64,000 nucleotides of DNA. It comes from Halobacillus litoralis. GTDB lineage: Bacteria; Bacillota; Bacilli; Bacillales; Halobacillaceae. The translations under genes were made by a program, and so were the position numbers. Below the pieces are notes generated by a model. It worked only from the letters and a program-made list of their open reading frames with translations. It searched no databases and was not told the DNA's origin. Every line of letters starts with the position of its first letter. Position 1 is the stretch's first letter. Location: the NCBI RefSeq assembly GCF_004101865.1, contig NZ_CP026118.1:1691001-1755000 (forward strand). The letters are read 5' to 3'. Of the stretch, positions 27,366 to 35,697 are shown piece after piece.

Positions 27366-28673
27366 TTATGTTAATCCTAAATGTTCACGGAAGGTATGAC
27401 CTTCATATTTCTTTCTGAAAATACCTCTTTTTTGCATTTCAGGAACAATTAGTTCAACAAAGTCCTCTAAACTACCTGGTAATGTAGGAGGCATAAGATT
27501 AAATCCGTCAGCCACACCAGCTTCAAACCACACTTCCATCTGATCCACAATTTCTTCGGGTGTACCTATCAGCGTGTGATGTCCACCGCCTGCATTGAGA
27601 TATCCTAATAATTCTCTTACTGTAGGTTGTGTATCATTAATAATTTCCAGGATCGTTTCGTAGCGTCCAACTGGACCAGTAAATTCTTCTACTGGAGGTA
27701 ATTGAGGTACTTCTTTGGCCATTTCCCAATAAGAACAGTCTTGTTGGATAAAGTAACTCAACTGTTTTAAAGATGTTTCAAGAGGTAATTGCTCATCTAA
27801 TGCTGCTTTTTCAGCTAAAGCTTCTTCATGAGTATGACCTACATAGGTTACTAAGCCTGGAAATACTTTAATATGTCTATTGCTGTCTTCGCTTTGTTTA
27901 ACTTGTTCATCTAATCTTTCACGAAATTTTTTTGCTTGCTTTAAGTTCCACGACACTGAATAGACTGCATCGGCATATTTTGCGGCTAATGCAATGCCTT
28001 GTTTAGATGCCCCTGCTTGCATTGACACTGGTTTGCCTTGCGGACTTTCTGGCGTAGTGGATGGGCCATACACTTTAAAATAAGTACCATCGTGATTAAA
28101 AGGCTGAATGTTTGAAGAATTTATCAATTTTCTTTCTTCTCGGTTATATAGAAACTCATTACTGTCCCATGAAAGAAATAACTTATTCATTAAGGCAGCG
28201 AATTCATCTGCCTTTTCATAGCGTTTGTCATGAGAAGGTAGTTCTTCCATACTATGATTTAACGCCTCTAAATCATTCATTGACGTAACGAGATTCCAAC
28301 CAACACGTCCTTTTGTAATATGATCTAAACTTAATAGTTGTCGTGAAGCTGTGAAAGGATTAGAAAAAGTACTTGAAATTGTTGAAACTAATCCCACGTG
28401 ATTTGTCACTTGAGAAATAGCAGTTAAATTGACTACTGGATCAAACCAAAATGCTGGCATATTACTAGAATCTTTACCTGGAAATGATTGATTATCAGCA
28501 AAGAATACAGCGTCAAAATAACCTTTTTCTGCTAACTGTGCTAAAGATTGATAATAAGAAATGTCTCCAATACGTTCAACGCTTGAGTCAGGCATTAACC
28601 AAGCAGCTTGATGGTGCCCGCAACCATACAGCAAAACACCTAAGTGTAGTTGTTTTTCTTTAGTTTTTGTCAT
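27366..28673 (-). CDS. LLM-class FMN-dependent monooxygenase (NtaA/DmoA/DszA-like), in a TPP-riboswitch operon
   Basis: A protein of about 435 residues in the luciferase-like flavin monooxygenase superfamily. Family signs are an N-terminal LHLGVLLYGCGHHQAAW, FDAVFFADNQ, GLVSTISSTFSNPFTASRQLLSLDHITKGRVGWNLVTS, PVSMQAGASKQGIALAAKYADAVYS, and the C-terminal LIGTPEEIVDQMEVWFEAGVADGFNL. It probably uses FMNH2 from a reductase to oxidise an organic substrate in the cytoplasm. The ATG at 28673 has GAGGTG seven bases upstream; an earlier TTG at 28688 does not. It lies 83 bases after the SDR gene on the same strand, and both sit behind a TPP riboswitch, which links the enzyme to thiamine or a thiamine breakdown product (inference). 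Confidence 0.85.
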   Translation of the reverse strand: MTKTKEKQLHLGVLLYGCGHHQAAWLMPDSSVERIGDISYYQSLAQLAEKGYFDAVFFADNQSFPGKDSSNMPAFWFDPVVNLTAISQVTNHVGLVSTISSTFSNPFTASRQLLSLDHITKGRVGWNLVTSMNDLEALNHSMEELPSHDKRYEKADEFAALMNKLFLSWDSNEFLYNREERKLINSSNIQPFNHDGTYFKVYGPSTTPESPQGKPVSMQAGASKQGIALAAKYADAVYSVSWNLKQAKKFRERLDEQVKQSEDSNRHIKVFPGLVTYVGHTHEEALAEKAALDEQLPLETSLKQLSYFIQQDCSYWEMAKEVPQLPPVEEFTGPVGRYETILEIINDTQPTVRELLGYLNAGGGHHTLIGTPEEIVDQMEVWFEAGVADGFNLMPPTLPGSLEDFVELIVPEMQKRGIFRKKYEGHTFREHLGLT

Positions 28674-28756
28674 TTGTTTACACCTCAAAACACATCATTA
28701 TTGGTTGTCTTGTACACTCCTTTTTTTCGAAGGATTATCTATGGTATTTTAAGCTA

Positions 28757-29509
28757 TTAGTTCATTGTCAAACCGCCATCTACTGTGAAATTTTGACCAG
28801 TAATACCGTTCGCATTTTCCGAAGATAGATAAGCAACCATATTGGCTACATCTTGAGGTGTGGTCACCTTCTTCAATGGAGTTGATTGAGCAATTATATC
28901 GAATACTTCTGGCGTTGTAACAGCACTGGCGTCAGTCATTTTTAATAAACCACCTGAAACTACATTCGCTTTTATACCATATTGTCCTAATTCAGAAGCG
29001 ATATTACGTGTAAAACCTATTAATCCAGCTTTAGCTGTTGTATATTCGTGGTAGGGTACAACAGGATTTTGGTATAAATTAGTACCTATACTTATAATAC
29101 TTCCATTTTGTCTTTCAATAAATTGAGGTATGACGCTTTGAACTACGTTGAAAGCTGCTTTTAACGTACCATCTAGTTGTTTTTGATAATCCTCCCAAGT
29201 TAGTTCTGTGAAGTTTTTTTGTTTATTTGGATCAAATTTGAAGTCTACTAATGCATTGTTGACTACAACATTTATTTGACCAAGATATTCCATTGCTTTT
29301 TTTATCAATTTATCTACTTCTTTACGATTTGTTACATCAGCCTGAATTGCAATAGCATTCTCTTCCCCAATCTCAGAAACGAGCTTTTCAGCAGCATCTT
29401 TGCTTTTGTAGTAATTGATAACCACTTGAAACCCTTGTTGTGCCAATGTCTTTACAATAGTTGCTCCTAAACCTCTACTACTACCTGTTACTAATACTGT
29501 TTTAGTCAT
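28757..29509 (-). CDS. SDR family oxidoreductase in a TPP-riboswitch operon
   Basis: A 250-residue classical SDR similar to 3-oxoacyl-ACP reductases. It has the cofactor loop TGSSRGLGATIV, NVVVNNALVDF, catalytic Ser in SIISIGTN, catalytic YTTAK and a C-terminal SSENANGITGQNFTVDGG. It differs from true FabG in the region between NNA and the active serine. An AGGAG site precedes the ATG. It is the first gene after the TPP riboswitch terminator and precedes the monooxygenase gene, so the two are probably cotranscribed. Together they suggest a two-step oxidation that runs when thiamine diphosphate is scarce. The substrate is not known. Confidence 0.85.
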   Translation of the reverse strand: MTKTVLVTGSSRGLGATIVKTLAQQGFQVVINYYKSKDAAEKLVSEIGEENAIAIQADVTNRKEVDKLIKKAMEYLGQINVVVNNALVDFKFDPNKQKNFTELTWEDYQKQLDGTLKAAFNVVQSVIPQFIERQNGSIISIGTNLYQNPVVPYHEYTTAKAGLIGFTRNIASELGQYGIKANVVSGGLLKMTDASAVTTPEVFDIIAQSTPLKKVTTPQDVANMVAYLSSENANGITGQNFTVDGGLTMN

Positions 29510-29564
29510 CCCAATAACTCCTATATTTTTAATTTTGATAAAACTTAAATAATAAAATAAAAAA

Positions 29565-29612
29565 TACGCAACCTTCCCATAGGAACATAGGAAAGTTGCG
29601 TAAAAACAAATA
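29565..29612 (-). terminator. Intrinsic terminator of the TPP riboswitch
   Basis: On the minus strand, TACGCAACTTTCCTA pairs with TAGGAA...GGTTGCGTA (a long interrupted stem) and is followed by TTTTTTATTTTATTATTT. It lies between the TPP aptamer and the SDR gene, so it is the likely expression platform that stops transcription when the ligand is bound. Confidence 0.85.
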
Positions 29613-29663
29613 ACTACATATCAAGAATAAGGCACAATCGCCCTTTAAGTATGTATTAGAGTT

Positions 29664-29749
29664 TACACTTCCCTACGCTAGTTTCAGCTAGTTCAGGTTC
29701 AAAGGGTTTGAGGGAAAACTCATCTCAGTTAAATAACACCCCTAGTGCA
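29664..29749 (-). promoter_or_regulatory. TPP (THI-box) riboswitch aptamer
   Basis: Minus-strand order: a P1 arm TGCACT, then AGGGGTG, CTGAGATGA, ACCCTTTGAACCTGA, CTAGCTGAAACTAG (variable stem), GTAGGGAAGTG and the closing P1 arm AGTGTA. CTGAGA, ACCCTTTGAACCTGA and GTAGGGAA are the diagnostic conserved blocks of the thiamine-diphosphate aptamer. A terminator follows about 50 bases on. It controls the SDR and flavin monooxygenase genes, which are not classical thiamine synthesis or transport genes. Confidence 0.92.
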
Positions 29750-29755
29750 TATATT

Positions 29756-30173
29756 TAAGTTATATTCCATGTTATAGTTTTAAAAAATATATGTCAATGA
29801 AATCTGGCTAGTCAAAGTATTTCTATAACTTGTTATTCTAAAATTAACATGTTAGATTTTCTTTCATATACGAAATTATTTGTTTCGCAGTATTTAGTCT
29901 ACTACGTAATACAAGAGTTACCCCATAATCAGTCCCCTTTGCAAAAGGCTGACCTTATTAAAGCTCAATCCGATTTTTATAACATTTTGATTCTCCAAAC
30001 AATGGCTATATTCTCTTATAATCATTAGGATTGCAGTGGTAAACGACATGTCATTCTTTGGTACACACTTCTAGTTACTTGGTAAATAAAATAATTGAAG
30101 ATAAGATGTAAGATCCCCTGTATAATCGCCTTTCCAACTTTATTCAACACCCAATCTTCAGACTTGTTTTTTA
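29756..30173. other. Intergenic region, no gene recognised
   Basis: About 420 A+T-rich bases between the riboswitch and the end of the cobalamin operon. The right part must hold the promoter of the TPP-controlled operon, and the left part the end of the cob operon. No confident terminator or repeat was found. Confidence 0.4.
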
Positions 30174-30890
30174 CTACAAAGTAGTTAAGGAATGAAAAAG
30201 ATCTCCTGTCAATGTCCGAATGTCTGCTTCCTTACCCTCTTCATAGGTAATAATAAAGCATGTGGAAGGACCAGCTGGTTTATGTAGATCTATATCACAA
30301 TTCGACTGAATTGATGTAGAAAGACCATTGATTTGAAGCAACATTCTTATTTCCTTTTCAATCCCTTTTGAACCAACCGGCAAGACTTCATAGACACCAT
30401 TATGGTGCACCACCTGTTCGAACGTAGACAACGGTACCATACGCTCTTGATGTGCAATTACCTCTTCTCCTACAAGGGGTTCCCCAATCACCGCGAACCT
30501 TGCGCCCTCAGGGGTCTTCCTGTCCTTTATTTTTCGCTTTTCTACTCTTCCGATAATGGATAAACCAAAAGCCGACTGAGATAATGGGAAGTTGGATTCG
30601 GTACTCCCTGTAATTGGTACATCAAACCCCAGCGAATTCAACTGCTTCTTAATGGTTTGAACCCATTCTTCCCAGACGTATTCATCTGAAAAATTATATA
30701 AGACCACCGTTAATGGTTGAGCACCAACAGCTCGATTTTCCATGAAGGCGACACGGAATAATGACTCTGCTACTAAACTGTAAGGAGCCCGGATTTGATC
30801 GCCCTCTTTCTCCCCGATGTTAGCCGCATTATCTGAGCTAATTACGAGATCATAAGTCTTATCAACAGAAACATAACAGACGTCTCTCAC
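30174..30890 (-). CDS. cblS: Alpha-ribazole kinase (CblS-like), AIR-synthase-related
   Basis: A 238-residue protein of the PurM/ThiL/SelD-like ATP-binding superfamily. Readable parts are VISSDNAANIGEKEGDQIRAPYSLVAESLFRVAFMENRAVGAQPLTVVLYN near the start, ITGSTESNFPLSQSAFGLSIIG and KPAGPSTCFIITYEEG. In Listeria and Geobacillus the equivalent gene, next to cblT, encodes a kinase that phosphorylates alpha-ribazole. That bypasses CobT and supplies the lower ligand of cobalamin. Here it directly follows cblT with an ATGA overlap and closes the cobalamin operon, and no cobT is present, which fits this role. Confidence 0.8.
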   Translation of the reverse strand: MRDVCYVSVDKTYDLVISSDNAANIGEKEGDQIRAPYSLVAESLFRVAFMENRAVGAQPLTVVLYNFSDEYVWEEWVQTIKKQLNSLGFDVPITGSTESNFPLSQSAFGLSIIGRVEKRKIKDRKTPEGARFAVIGEPLVGEEVIAHQERMVPLSTFEQVVHHNGVYEVLPVGSKGIEKEIRMLLQINGLSTSIQSNCDIDLHKPAGPSTCFIITYEEGKEADIRTLTGDLFHSLTTL

Positions 30891-31366
30891 GGCTTCGCCA
30901 CCTCTTTAGTAGATCTAATCAACATGCTGAGTTTTGGAACGACAACCATAACCAGAATTAAGTTTATCAGCGATCCAATTAGAAGCGCTGGAACTAGAGT
31001 ATAGTAAAAAGGTGCACTCATCAAAAAGTAAAAAGGAAGAGGCAGCAAGAGGCTGTTTCCCACCCAGAAGAAAATCAATCCGATCCATTTCTGAATTGAG
31101 TAAAGATAAGAGAAACCAGCGTAAAGAAGCGCCATTCCCCCGGCAATTAAAAGGTGGAAAATCCCCAGTGGGAAACCGCCTGTTAAGGCAGACATAAAAT
31201 GTCCAAGGCCTCCAACTACGGCTCCCCCTAATGGCCCTAAGATGATGGATGCAGCCAAGGCAGGCGCAGCATCGAGGGCAACACTTCCAAGGCCGACAGG
31301 GATTTTGATAAAGCTTCCGACTGCTGAAAGAGAGATAAACAAAGCCAAAAGTACAAAACGCTTCAT
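30887..31366 (-). CDS. cblT: Alpha-ribazole transporter (CblT-like), ECF S-component type
   Basis: A 159-residue integral membrane protein with five or six hydrophobic segments (FVLLALFISLSAVGSF, ALAASIILGPLGGAVVGGLGHFMSAL, FHLLIAGGMALLYAGFSYLY, WIGLIFFWVGNSLLLPLPFYFL, LIGSLINLILVMVVV). These features fit an ECF-transporter substrate-binding S component. Placed between pduO and cblS with four-base overlaps, it matches CblT, which imports alpha-ribazole for phosphorylation by CblS. The energising ECF ATPases and T-component must come from elsewhere in the genome. Confidence 0.8.
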   Translation of the reverse strand: MKRFVLLALFISLSAVGSFIKIPVGLGSVALDAAPALAASIILGPLGGAVVGGLGHFMSALTGGFPLGIFHLLIAGGMALLYAGFSYLYSIQKWIGLIFFWVGNSLLLPLPFYFLMSAPFYYTLVPALLIGSLINLILVMVVVPKLSMLIRSTKEVAKP

Positions 31367-31953
31367 CGCTTATCCTTTTTCTTTGTTTTACCGCGGAAAA
31401 CTTCTTCACTTCGTATGTATTCTACATCAGAATGGCCATTGACATAATTGATATAGCGGCTCACAGCGAAGAAGTAATCGGATAGTCGATTTAAATACCT
31501 TAAACATACTTCAGGTGCCTCTTCTATTTTTTTCAAAGTAACAACAAGACGTTCCGCTCTCCTTGTAACGGTTCGCGCAATATGGATGGTCGCTGCGGCC
31601 TCGGATCCTCCTGGAAGAATGAATCGCTTTAATTCAGGCGTTTCTTTAATATAAGCATCCATTCGTTCTTCTAGCCATAGAATGCTTTTCTCCTCTAGTT
31701 TAAGCTTCCTGTTCGATTTTTTATTGGCTAAATCCCCACCGCAGTCAAAAAGTTCATGCTGAATTCGCTCCAGTTCTTGATCCAATTGCTTCAATTTTTC
31801 GTTTGACAGGTTTAACTCTGTCCGGGCTTTTCCGACAAAACTATTTGCTTCATCAACCGTGCCATACGCTTCAACACGAACATCATCTTTGTCTACACGG
31901 CCACCGATCACACTCGTCTGTCCCTTATCTCCCGTTTTTGTATAAAGTCTCAT
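31363..31953 (-). CDS. pduO: Cob(I)alamin adenosyltransferase, PduO type
   Basis: A 196-residue PduO-type adenosyltransferase that transfers the adenosyl group of ATP to cob(I)alamin or cobinamide. The N-terminus has the ATP-binding TKTGDKGQTSVIGG. The middle has the D-E-x-N segment TVDEANSFVGKAR and ILPGGSEAAATIHIARTVTRRAER, with the C-terminal RYLNRLSDYFFAVSRYIN. All are family hallmarks. It follows the short cobU-like gene by 16 bases and overlaps cblT. Adenosylation is required for CbiZ-linked salvage and for kinase and transferase steps of the operon. Confidence 0.92.
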   Translation of the reverse strand: MRLYTKTGDKGQTSVIGGRVDKDDVRVEAYGTVDEANSFVGKARTELNLSNEKLKQLDQELERIQHELFDCGGDLANKKSNRKLKLEEKSILWLEERMDAYIKETPELKRFILPGGSEAAATIHIARTVTRRAERLVVTLKKIEEAPEVCLRYLNRLSDYFFAVSRYINYVNGHSDVEYIRSEEVFRGKTKKKDKR

Positions 31954-31969
31954 TACGTATTCCTCCCTG

Positions 31970-32368
31970 TTATTTTAATTTTTCGCCTAACCCAAACCAA
32001 ATGAGATAAGCATTATCTGCCTGCTTCATCACCGTTTGGAATAGAAATCCCGTTCGATCACGCCACTCCCGATCTGATCGTTCAAGAGGAACAATCCCCT
32101 TTGTTGTATCACTTCCGATCAAGACTGCCAGACGACCACCTTCTCCTTTTTCCCAATGCAAAATCTCTTCCAATTCCTCTATAGCACTGGCTACCTCATT
32201 TTCTTTTACCATATATTCTATATTCTCTACTACTAGTATGCTTGCCCCTGGAATGGGGATTTTTTCATTAGCTAAATCTATCCATGTCACTTCATTCTCT
32301 CTTTCAAGAAGTTTCTCTCTTACCCATTCACTTTTACCGTTATAAGCTCCGCCTGTAACAAAGTCCAT
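31970..32368 (-). CDS. Short CobU-like adenosylcobinamide kinase/guanylyltransferase paralogue
   Basis: A 132-residue CobU-like protein. It starts MDFVTGGAYNGKSEWVREKL, a P-loop of the CobU type (GG-x3-GKS), and ends with GIVPLERSDREWRDRTGFLFQ and ADNAYLIWFGLGEKLK, which match the conserved C-terminus of CobU. About 50 residues of the middle are missing compared with a full CobU. A longer frame upstream overlaps cobC and is spurious; ATG 32368 has GGGAGGG seven bases before it. It overlaps cobC by about 50 bases. A second, full-length cobU is at 35155-35697 but has a divergent C-terminus. Confidence 0.72.
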   Translation of the reverse strand: MDFVTGGAYNGKSEWVREKLLERENEVTWIDLANEKIPIPGASILVVENIEYMVKENEVASAIEELEEILHWEKGEGGRLAVLIGSDTTKGIVPLERSDREWRDRTGFLFQTVMKQADNAYLIWFGLGEKLK

Positions 32369-32940
32369 GTTTGATCCCTCCCTTGTTTCATCTGAAGATG
32401 GTAGCCCCCTCCAGGATGAGCGTTCCATTTCCAGATAGGTTTTGAGTCCCCATAGAGCCAACGCATAAGCTCTCGTATTACCCCTCCATGGGTGATGACA
32501 GCTATGTTTTTCCGATCTTGATGCTCCTCCAGTTCGGAGAAAAAACGAAAGAGCCAATGTTCTACCCTTGACTGGAACACTTGATAACGCTCTCCTCTTG
32601 GAGGTGCCGTCGAAGCAGGTTCTGATACCCACTTCCGATATAAAGCATTGTTCTTTAAGTCTTCGTAAGTGTGCTTTTCCCAATCCCCAAAGTGGATTTC
32701 ACGCAGCAATTGCGTTCTCCTTGCTTTCTTCTCAGGAAAAAGTTGGGCTGCCGTGTCGACACATCTGACTAAATCGCTTGTCCACACCATATCAACGTTA
32801 GGGATGAGGGAACGAGTGATGTGTAAAGCTTCCACCCCATCCGGGTGAAGAGGAAGATCACTCCATCCGATATACTGTTTTCTTATATTTCCTTCTGTCA
32901 GCCCATGACGAATAAGGTAGAAATCCACAACACGATCCAT
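32320..32940 (-). CDS. cobC: Alpha-ribazole phosphatase / histidine phosphatase (CobC)
   Basis: A 206-residue histidine phosphatase. It has the phosphate-binding FYLIRHGLTEGN near the start, TSDLVRCVDTA, a mid HFGDWEKHTYEDL, and the second histidine in VITHGGVIRELM. CobC removes the 5'-phosphate from alpha-ribazole phosphate or from adenosylcobalamin phosphate in nucleotide-loop assembly. The start codon at 32940 lies about 12 bases after GGAGG. It overlaps cobS by about 40 bases and the short cobU-like gene at the other end, so it is embedded in the operon. Confidence 0.85.
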   Translation of the reverse strand: MDRVVDFYLIRHGLTEGNIRKQYIGWSDLPLHPDGVEALHITRSLIPNVDMVWTSDLVRCVDTAAQLFPEKKARRTQLLREIHFGDWEKHTYEDLKNNALYRKWVSEPASTAPPRGERYQVFQSRVEHWLFRFFSELEEHQDRKNIAVITHGGVIRELMRWLYGDSKPIWKWNAHPGGGYHLQMKQGRDQTWTLLQAELITVKVNG

Positions 32941-33692
32941 AAAAAGGTTTCGCCTCCTTCTACTGTTGCTCCAAGTACATCTCCAGTCATTCCGCCAAAT
33001 GACTGGAGGGCTATTGAACGACTCATTGTATAAAGGCCTGCTGCAGCCAGAAATAAGAAGGCAAGCATATACAGAAGGTCCGTGTCAATCAGGACTGCTA
33101 CAGCTCCCAAAACAATGAAGTTACCTAAATTTGCCCAGAGCACACCTACTGAATAAGCTGAGGCAAACCAATGACTCAGCCCTTTTTCTTTTGCTAAGGG
33201 TGTCCAGGCAAAATGAAATACAAGCACCAGCCGGGATAGAAACGGGACGGCAAGCACTCCGAACGCAAACGTGAAAAAGGAAACAATCAGTGTCTCATGA
33301 ATAAAGATAAATCGGAGGAACAGAAGGCCTATGACAGAAATAACCCCAAACGCGCCTGTCCGAGGATCTTCCATAATAGCAAGCCGCTTTTCTTTTGGTT
33401 GATAGGAAAAATACGCATCGCTCGTATCCATCCATCCATCTAAATGAATTCCTCCGCTTCCGATAATGGAGAATGCCATAGTGAGCCCCGCTGCACCAAA
33501 CGTAGACATTAGCGTATAATCAAGGAAAATCCAGGCTGACATAAGAGGGAAAACACCTATCATTATACCCACCCACGGCAAGCTGATGATCGCTCCTCTC
33601 AGCTGCTTTTTTTCCATAGGAATTTCCCGTTTGACTGGGAATACCGAGAAGAATTGAATAGCTAGAATCAATCCCTGTATATATAGTTTCAT
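32898..33692 (-). CDS. cobS: Adenosylcobinamide-GDP ribazoletransferase (cobalamin synthase)
   Basis: A 264-residue membrane enzyme that joins adenosylcobinamide-GDP to alpha-ribazole or its phosphate, the last step of the nucleotide loop. The conserved GSGGIHLDGWMDTSDAYFSYQPKEKRLAIMEDPRTGAFG is present, and there are about six hydrophobic segments. The length is typical. Start codon 33692 overlaps cobQ by four bases. It acts at the inner face of the cytoplasmic membrane. Confidence 0.93.
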   Translation of the reverse strand: MKLYIQGLILAIQFFSVFPVKREIPMEKKQLRGAIISLPWVGIMIGVFPLMSAWIFLDYTLMSTFGAAGLTMAFSIIGSGGIHLDGWMDTSDAYFSYQPKEKRLAIMEDPRTGAFGVISVIGLLFLRFIFIHETLIVSFFTFAFGVLAVPFLSRLVLVFHFAWTPLAKEKGLSHWFASAYSVGVLWANLGNFIVLGAVAVLIDTDLLYMLAFLFLAAAGLYTMSRSIALQSFGGMTGDVLGATVEGGETFLWIVLWISTLFVMG

Positions 33693-35158
33693 TTTGGAAA
33701 TTCCTCATTATTAACGAGGGAAAAGATAGTATCTGTGTCTACTTCGCTCTCAAACATTTCAGCCAGCTGATCATATGGATCCTTTTTTGGCAATGCAGCA
33801 GCGGGTATGGGAAGGTCTTTTTTGATTCTTATTCGGTTCAGCCATTCTTTTCGAAATTGTTCATTGTGAAAGACATGATGGAGGTGAGTTCCAATGATCC
33901 TCCCACCGTCAAGAACAGCTCCTTCCTCTTCATTTTCAAGATAAAACAAAGGGATAAGGTCTCCCTTCTCACTCTTCATGTCACCATGATGAATTTCATA
34001 CCCTTCTACTTTACTAGACGGGAAGCCGCTCCTTGAATGAACAGTACCTTTGATTCGCCGAGTCTTCTTCGCCTCTTGAAAAATAGTGGTGATAGGAAAT
34101 ATCCCCATACCACTCATCACCTTATCTCCTTCTATAAATTGTTCGGTGAGCACTTGATATCCTCCACAAATCCCCGCAACCGTTCCGCCTTCGCGAATAT
34201 AGGCGAGAAGCTTCTCTTCAATTCCGCGATTCCTTATTTCCTCTAAATCATCTACCGTACTCCTCGTGCCTGGCAGGATCACAGCATCTGGTCTACCTAA
34301 TTCTTCTTTTCGAGAAACATAACGGATGCTTACATCTTCCTCCTGATAAAACGGGTCGACATCTGTAAAGTTTGATAGATACGGAAATACAACAACAGCA
34401 ATGTCTAAGGGGTTGGCTGCTGAAGAAACTTTGTTTTCCCTGATGGACAACGAATCCTCCGCCTCAATTTCATGATCGGTATAGGGAAGAACACCGAGTA
34501 CGGGGATCCCTGTGTACCGCTCTAGCCAGTCAACACCATCGTTAAACAACTCGGGATCCCCGCGGAATTTATTAATTATAATCCCTTTTACTCTCCTTCG
34601 ATCAGCTTCCGGTAAGAGCTGAAGAGTCCCGACAATTGATGCAAATACGCCACCTCGATCGATATCTGCAACAAGAATGACAGGCATATCAGCGATATCT
34701 GCCACAGCCATGTTCACAAGCTCCCGATCATTCAAGTTAACTTCAACCGGACTCCCTGCTCCTTCGATGACGATAAAGTCAAAGTGTTTTTCTAATTGGG
34801 CAAGACTTTCTTCGATGACCTTTTTTCCTGCCTCATAGAAATACGTCCGGTATTCTTTTCCTGAACACGATTCTACTGATTTTCCAAGGCAAATGACTTC
34901 TGATGTCTGATCATTTTTCGGTTTTAACAGAATGGGATTCATTTCGGGCAAGGCGATCGTTTTACAAGCTTCCGCCTGTACCCCCTGCGCCCGTCCGATT
35001 TCTGTTCCAGCTTCTGTTACGTACGAGTTGTTGGACATGTTCTGGGACTTGAATGGAGCGACACGATATCCTTGATTCGTCAGCCAGCGGCAGATGGCCG
35101 TAACGACTAAACTTTTCCCGACATTGGATGCCGTTCCCTGGACCATGATTCCTTTCAT
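33689..35158 (-). CDS. cobQ: Cobyric acid synthase (CobQ/CbiP)
   Basis: A 489-residue glutamine-dependent cobyric acid synthase that amidates four side chains of the corrin ring. The N-terminal ATPase-like domain has MVQGTASNVGKSLVVTAICRW and PFKSQNMSNNSYVTEAGTEIGRAQ. The C-terminal class I glutaminase has the nucleophile cysteine in VAGICGGYQVL and a late HGDM..GTHLHHVFHN. The GTG or ATG start overlaps cobU by four bases. In a pure salvage operon its job is to rebuild cobyric acid amides after CbiZ cleavage or to use scavenged precursors. Confidence 0.94.
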   Translation of the reverse strand: MKGIMVQGTASNVGKSLVVTAICRWLTNQGYRVAPFKSQNMSNNSYVTEAGTEIGRAQGVQAEACKTIALPEMNPILLKPKNDQTSEVICLGKSVESCSGKEYRTYFYEAGKKVIEESLAQLEKHFDFIVIEGAGSPVEVNLNDRELVNMAVADIADMPVILVADIDRGGVFASIVGTLQLLPEADRRRVKGIIINKFRGDPELFNDGVDWLERYTGIPVLGVLPYTDHEIEAEDSLSIRENKVSSAANPLDIAVVVFPYLSNFTDVDPFYQEEDVSIRYVSRKEELGRPDAVILPGTRSTVDDLEEIRNRGIEEKLLAYIREGGTVAGICGGYQVLTEQFIEGDKVMSGMGIFPITTIFQEAKKTRRIKGTVHSRSGFPSSKVEGYEIHHGDMKSEKGDLIPLFYLENEEEGAVLDGGRIIGTHLHHVFHNEQFRKEWLNRIRIKKDLPIPAAALPKKDPYDQLAEMFESEVDTDTIFSLVNNEEFPK

Positions 35159-35697
35159 AGAATTCTTCCTTTCTTGATTTGCGGATAGCTAAACTCCATC
35201 TTCACAGCACGATCGGCTTTTTTCACGAGTTGTTGATGAAGCTTCCCTATTAACTGCAGAAATTCTTGAATCGCTGGTTCAAATTTCATTGCATCCGAGA
35301 ACAGATCATTTGATACTAAGATAAGATGTTCAGTACTCTGCATCATTTTCTCGACCTCTGTCACCATTCGTGTAACCAGTTCATCCATCGTTTCCGATTC
35401 TATTTTCTCCATCCATTCGTTGGCTGTCCATGTCGTGACACAATCAAGCAAAACTGTTCCCCTTTGCTGAAGTTTGATAGAGGATGGACGAGTAGGACGC
35501 TCAAAAACGATCCATTGCTGCGGAGCCTCTTTTCGTGCCTTCTTATGCTTTATAATCCGTTCATTCATTTCTTCATCTGTATTGACGCTCGTAGCTATGT
35601 AGTAAAGAGAGTCGGTCTGGGAATGGGAATGGGCAGCAAGCTTTTCTGCATATGTACTTTTTCCGCTTCGTACGCCGCCGATGATCAGGGTAAGCAT
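35155..35697 (-). CDS. cobU: Adenosylcobinamide kinase / guanylyltransferase (CobU-like)
   Basis: A protein of about 180 residues with the CobU P-loop LTLIIGGVRSGKSTYAEKLA and the kinase region DEEMNERIIKHKKARKEAPQQWIVFERP, followed by VLLDCVTTW. The C-terminal third (VSNDLFSDAMKFEPAIQEFL) lacks the G-I-V-P and F-R-D elements that the short paralogue at 31970 still has. It phosphorylates adenosylcobinamide and adds GMP from GTP. The frame opens at 35709, but AAAGGTGGAG is best placed for ATG 35697. It overlaps cobD and cobQ. Confidence 0.85.
   Translation of the reverse strand: MLTLIIGGVRSGKSTYAEKLAAHSHSQTDSLYYIATSVNTDEEMNERIIKHKKARKEAPQQWIVFERPTRPSSIKLQQRGTVLLDCVTTWTANEWMEKIESETMDELVTRMVTEVEKMMQSTEHLILVSNDLFSDAMKFEPAIQEFLQLIGKLHQQLVKKADRAVKMEFSYPQIKKGRIL

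Noticed and set aside
30915..31409. A 164-residue minus-strand frame overlapping cblT
   Set aside because: It is out of frame with cblT, is rich in Ser/Arg/Cys without family features, and covers the same bases as a clear membrane-protein gene.
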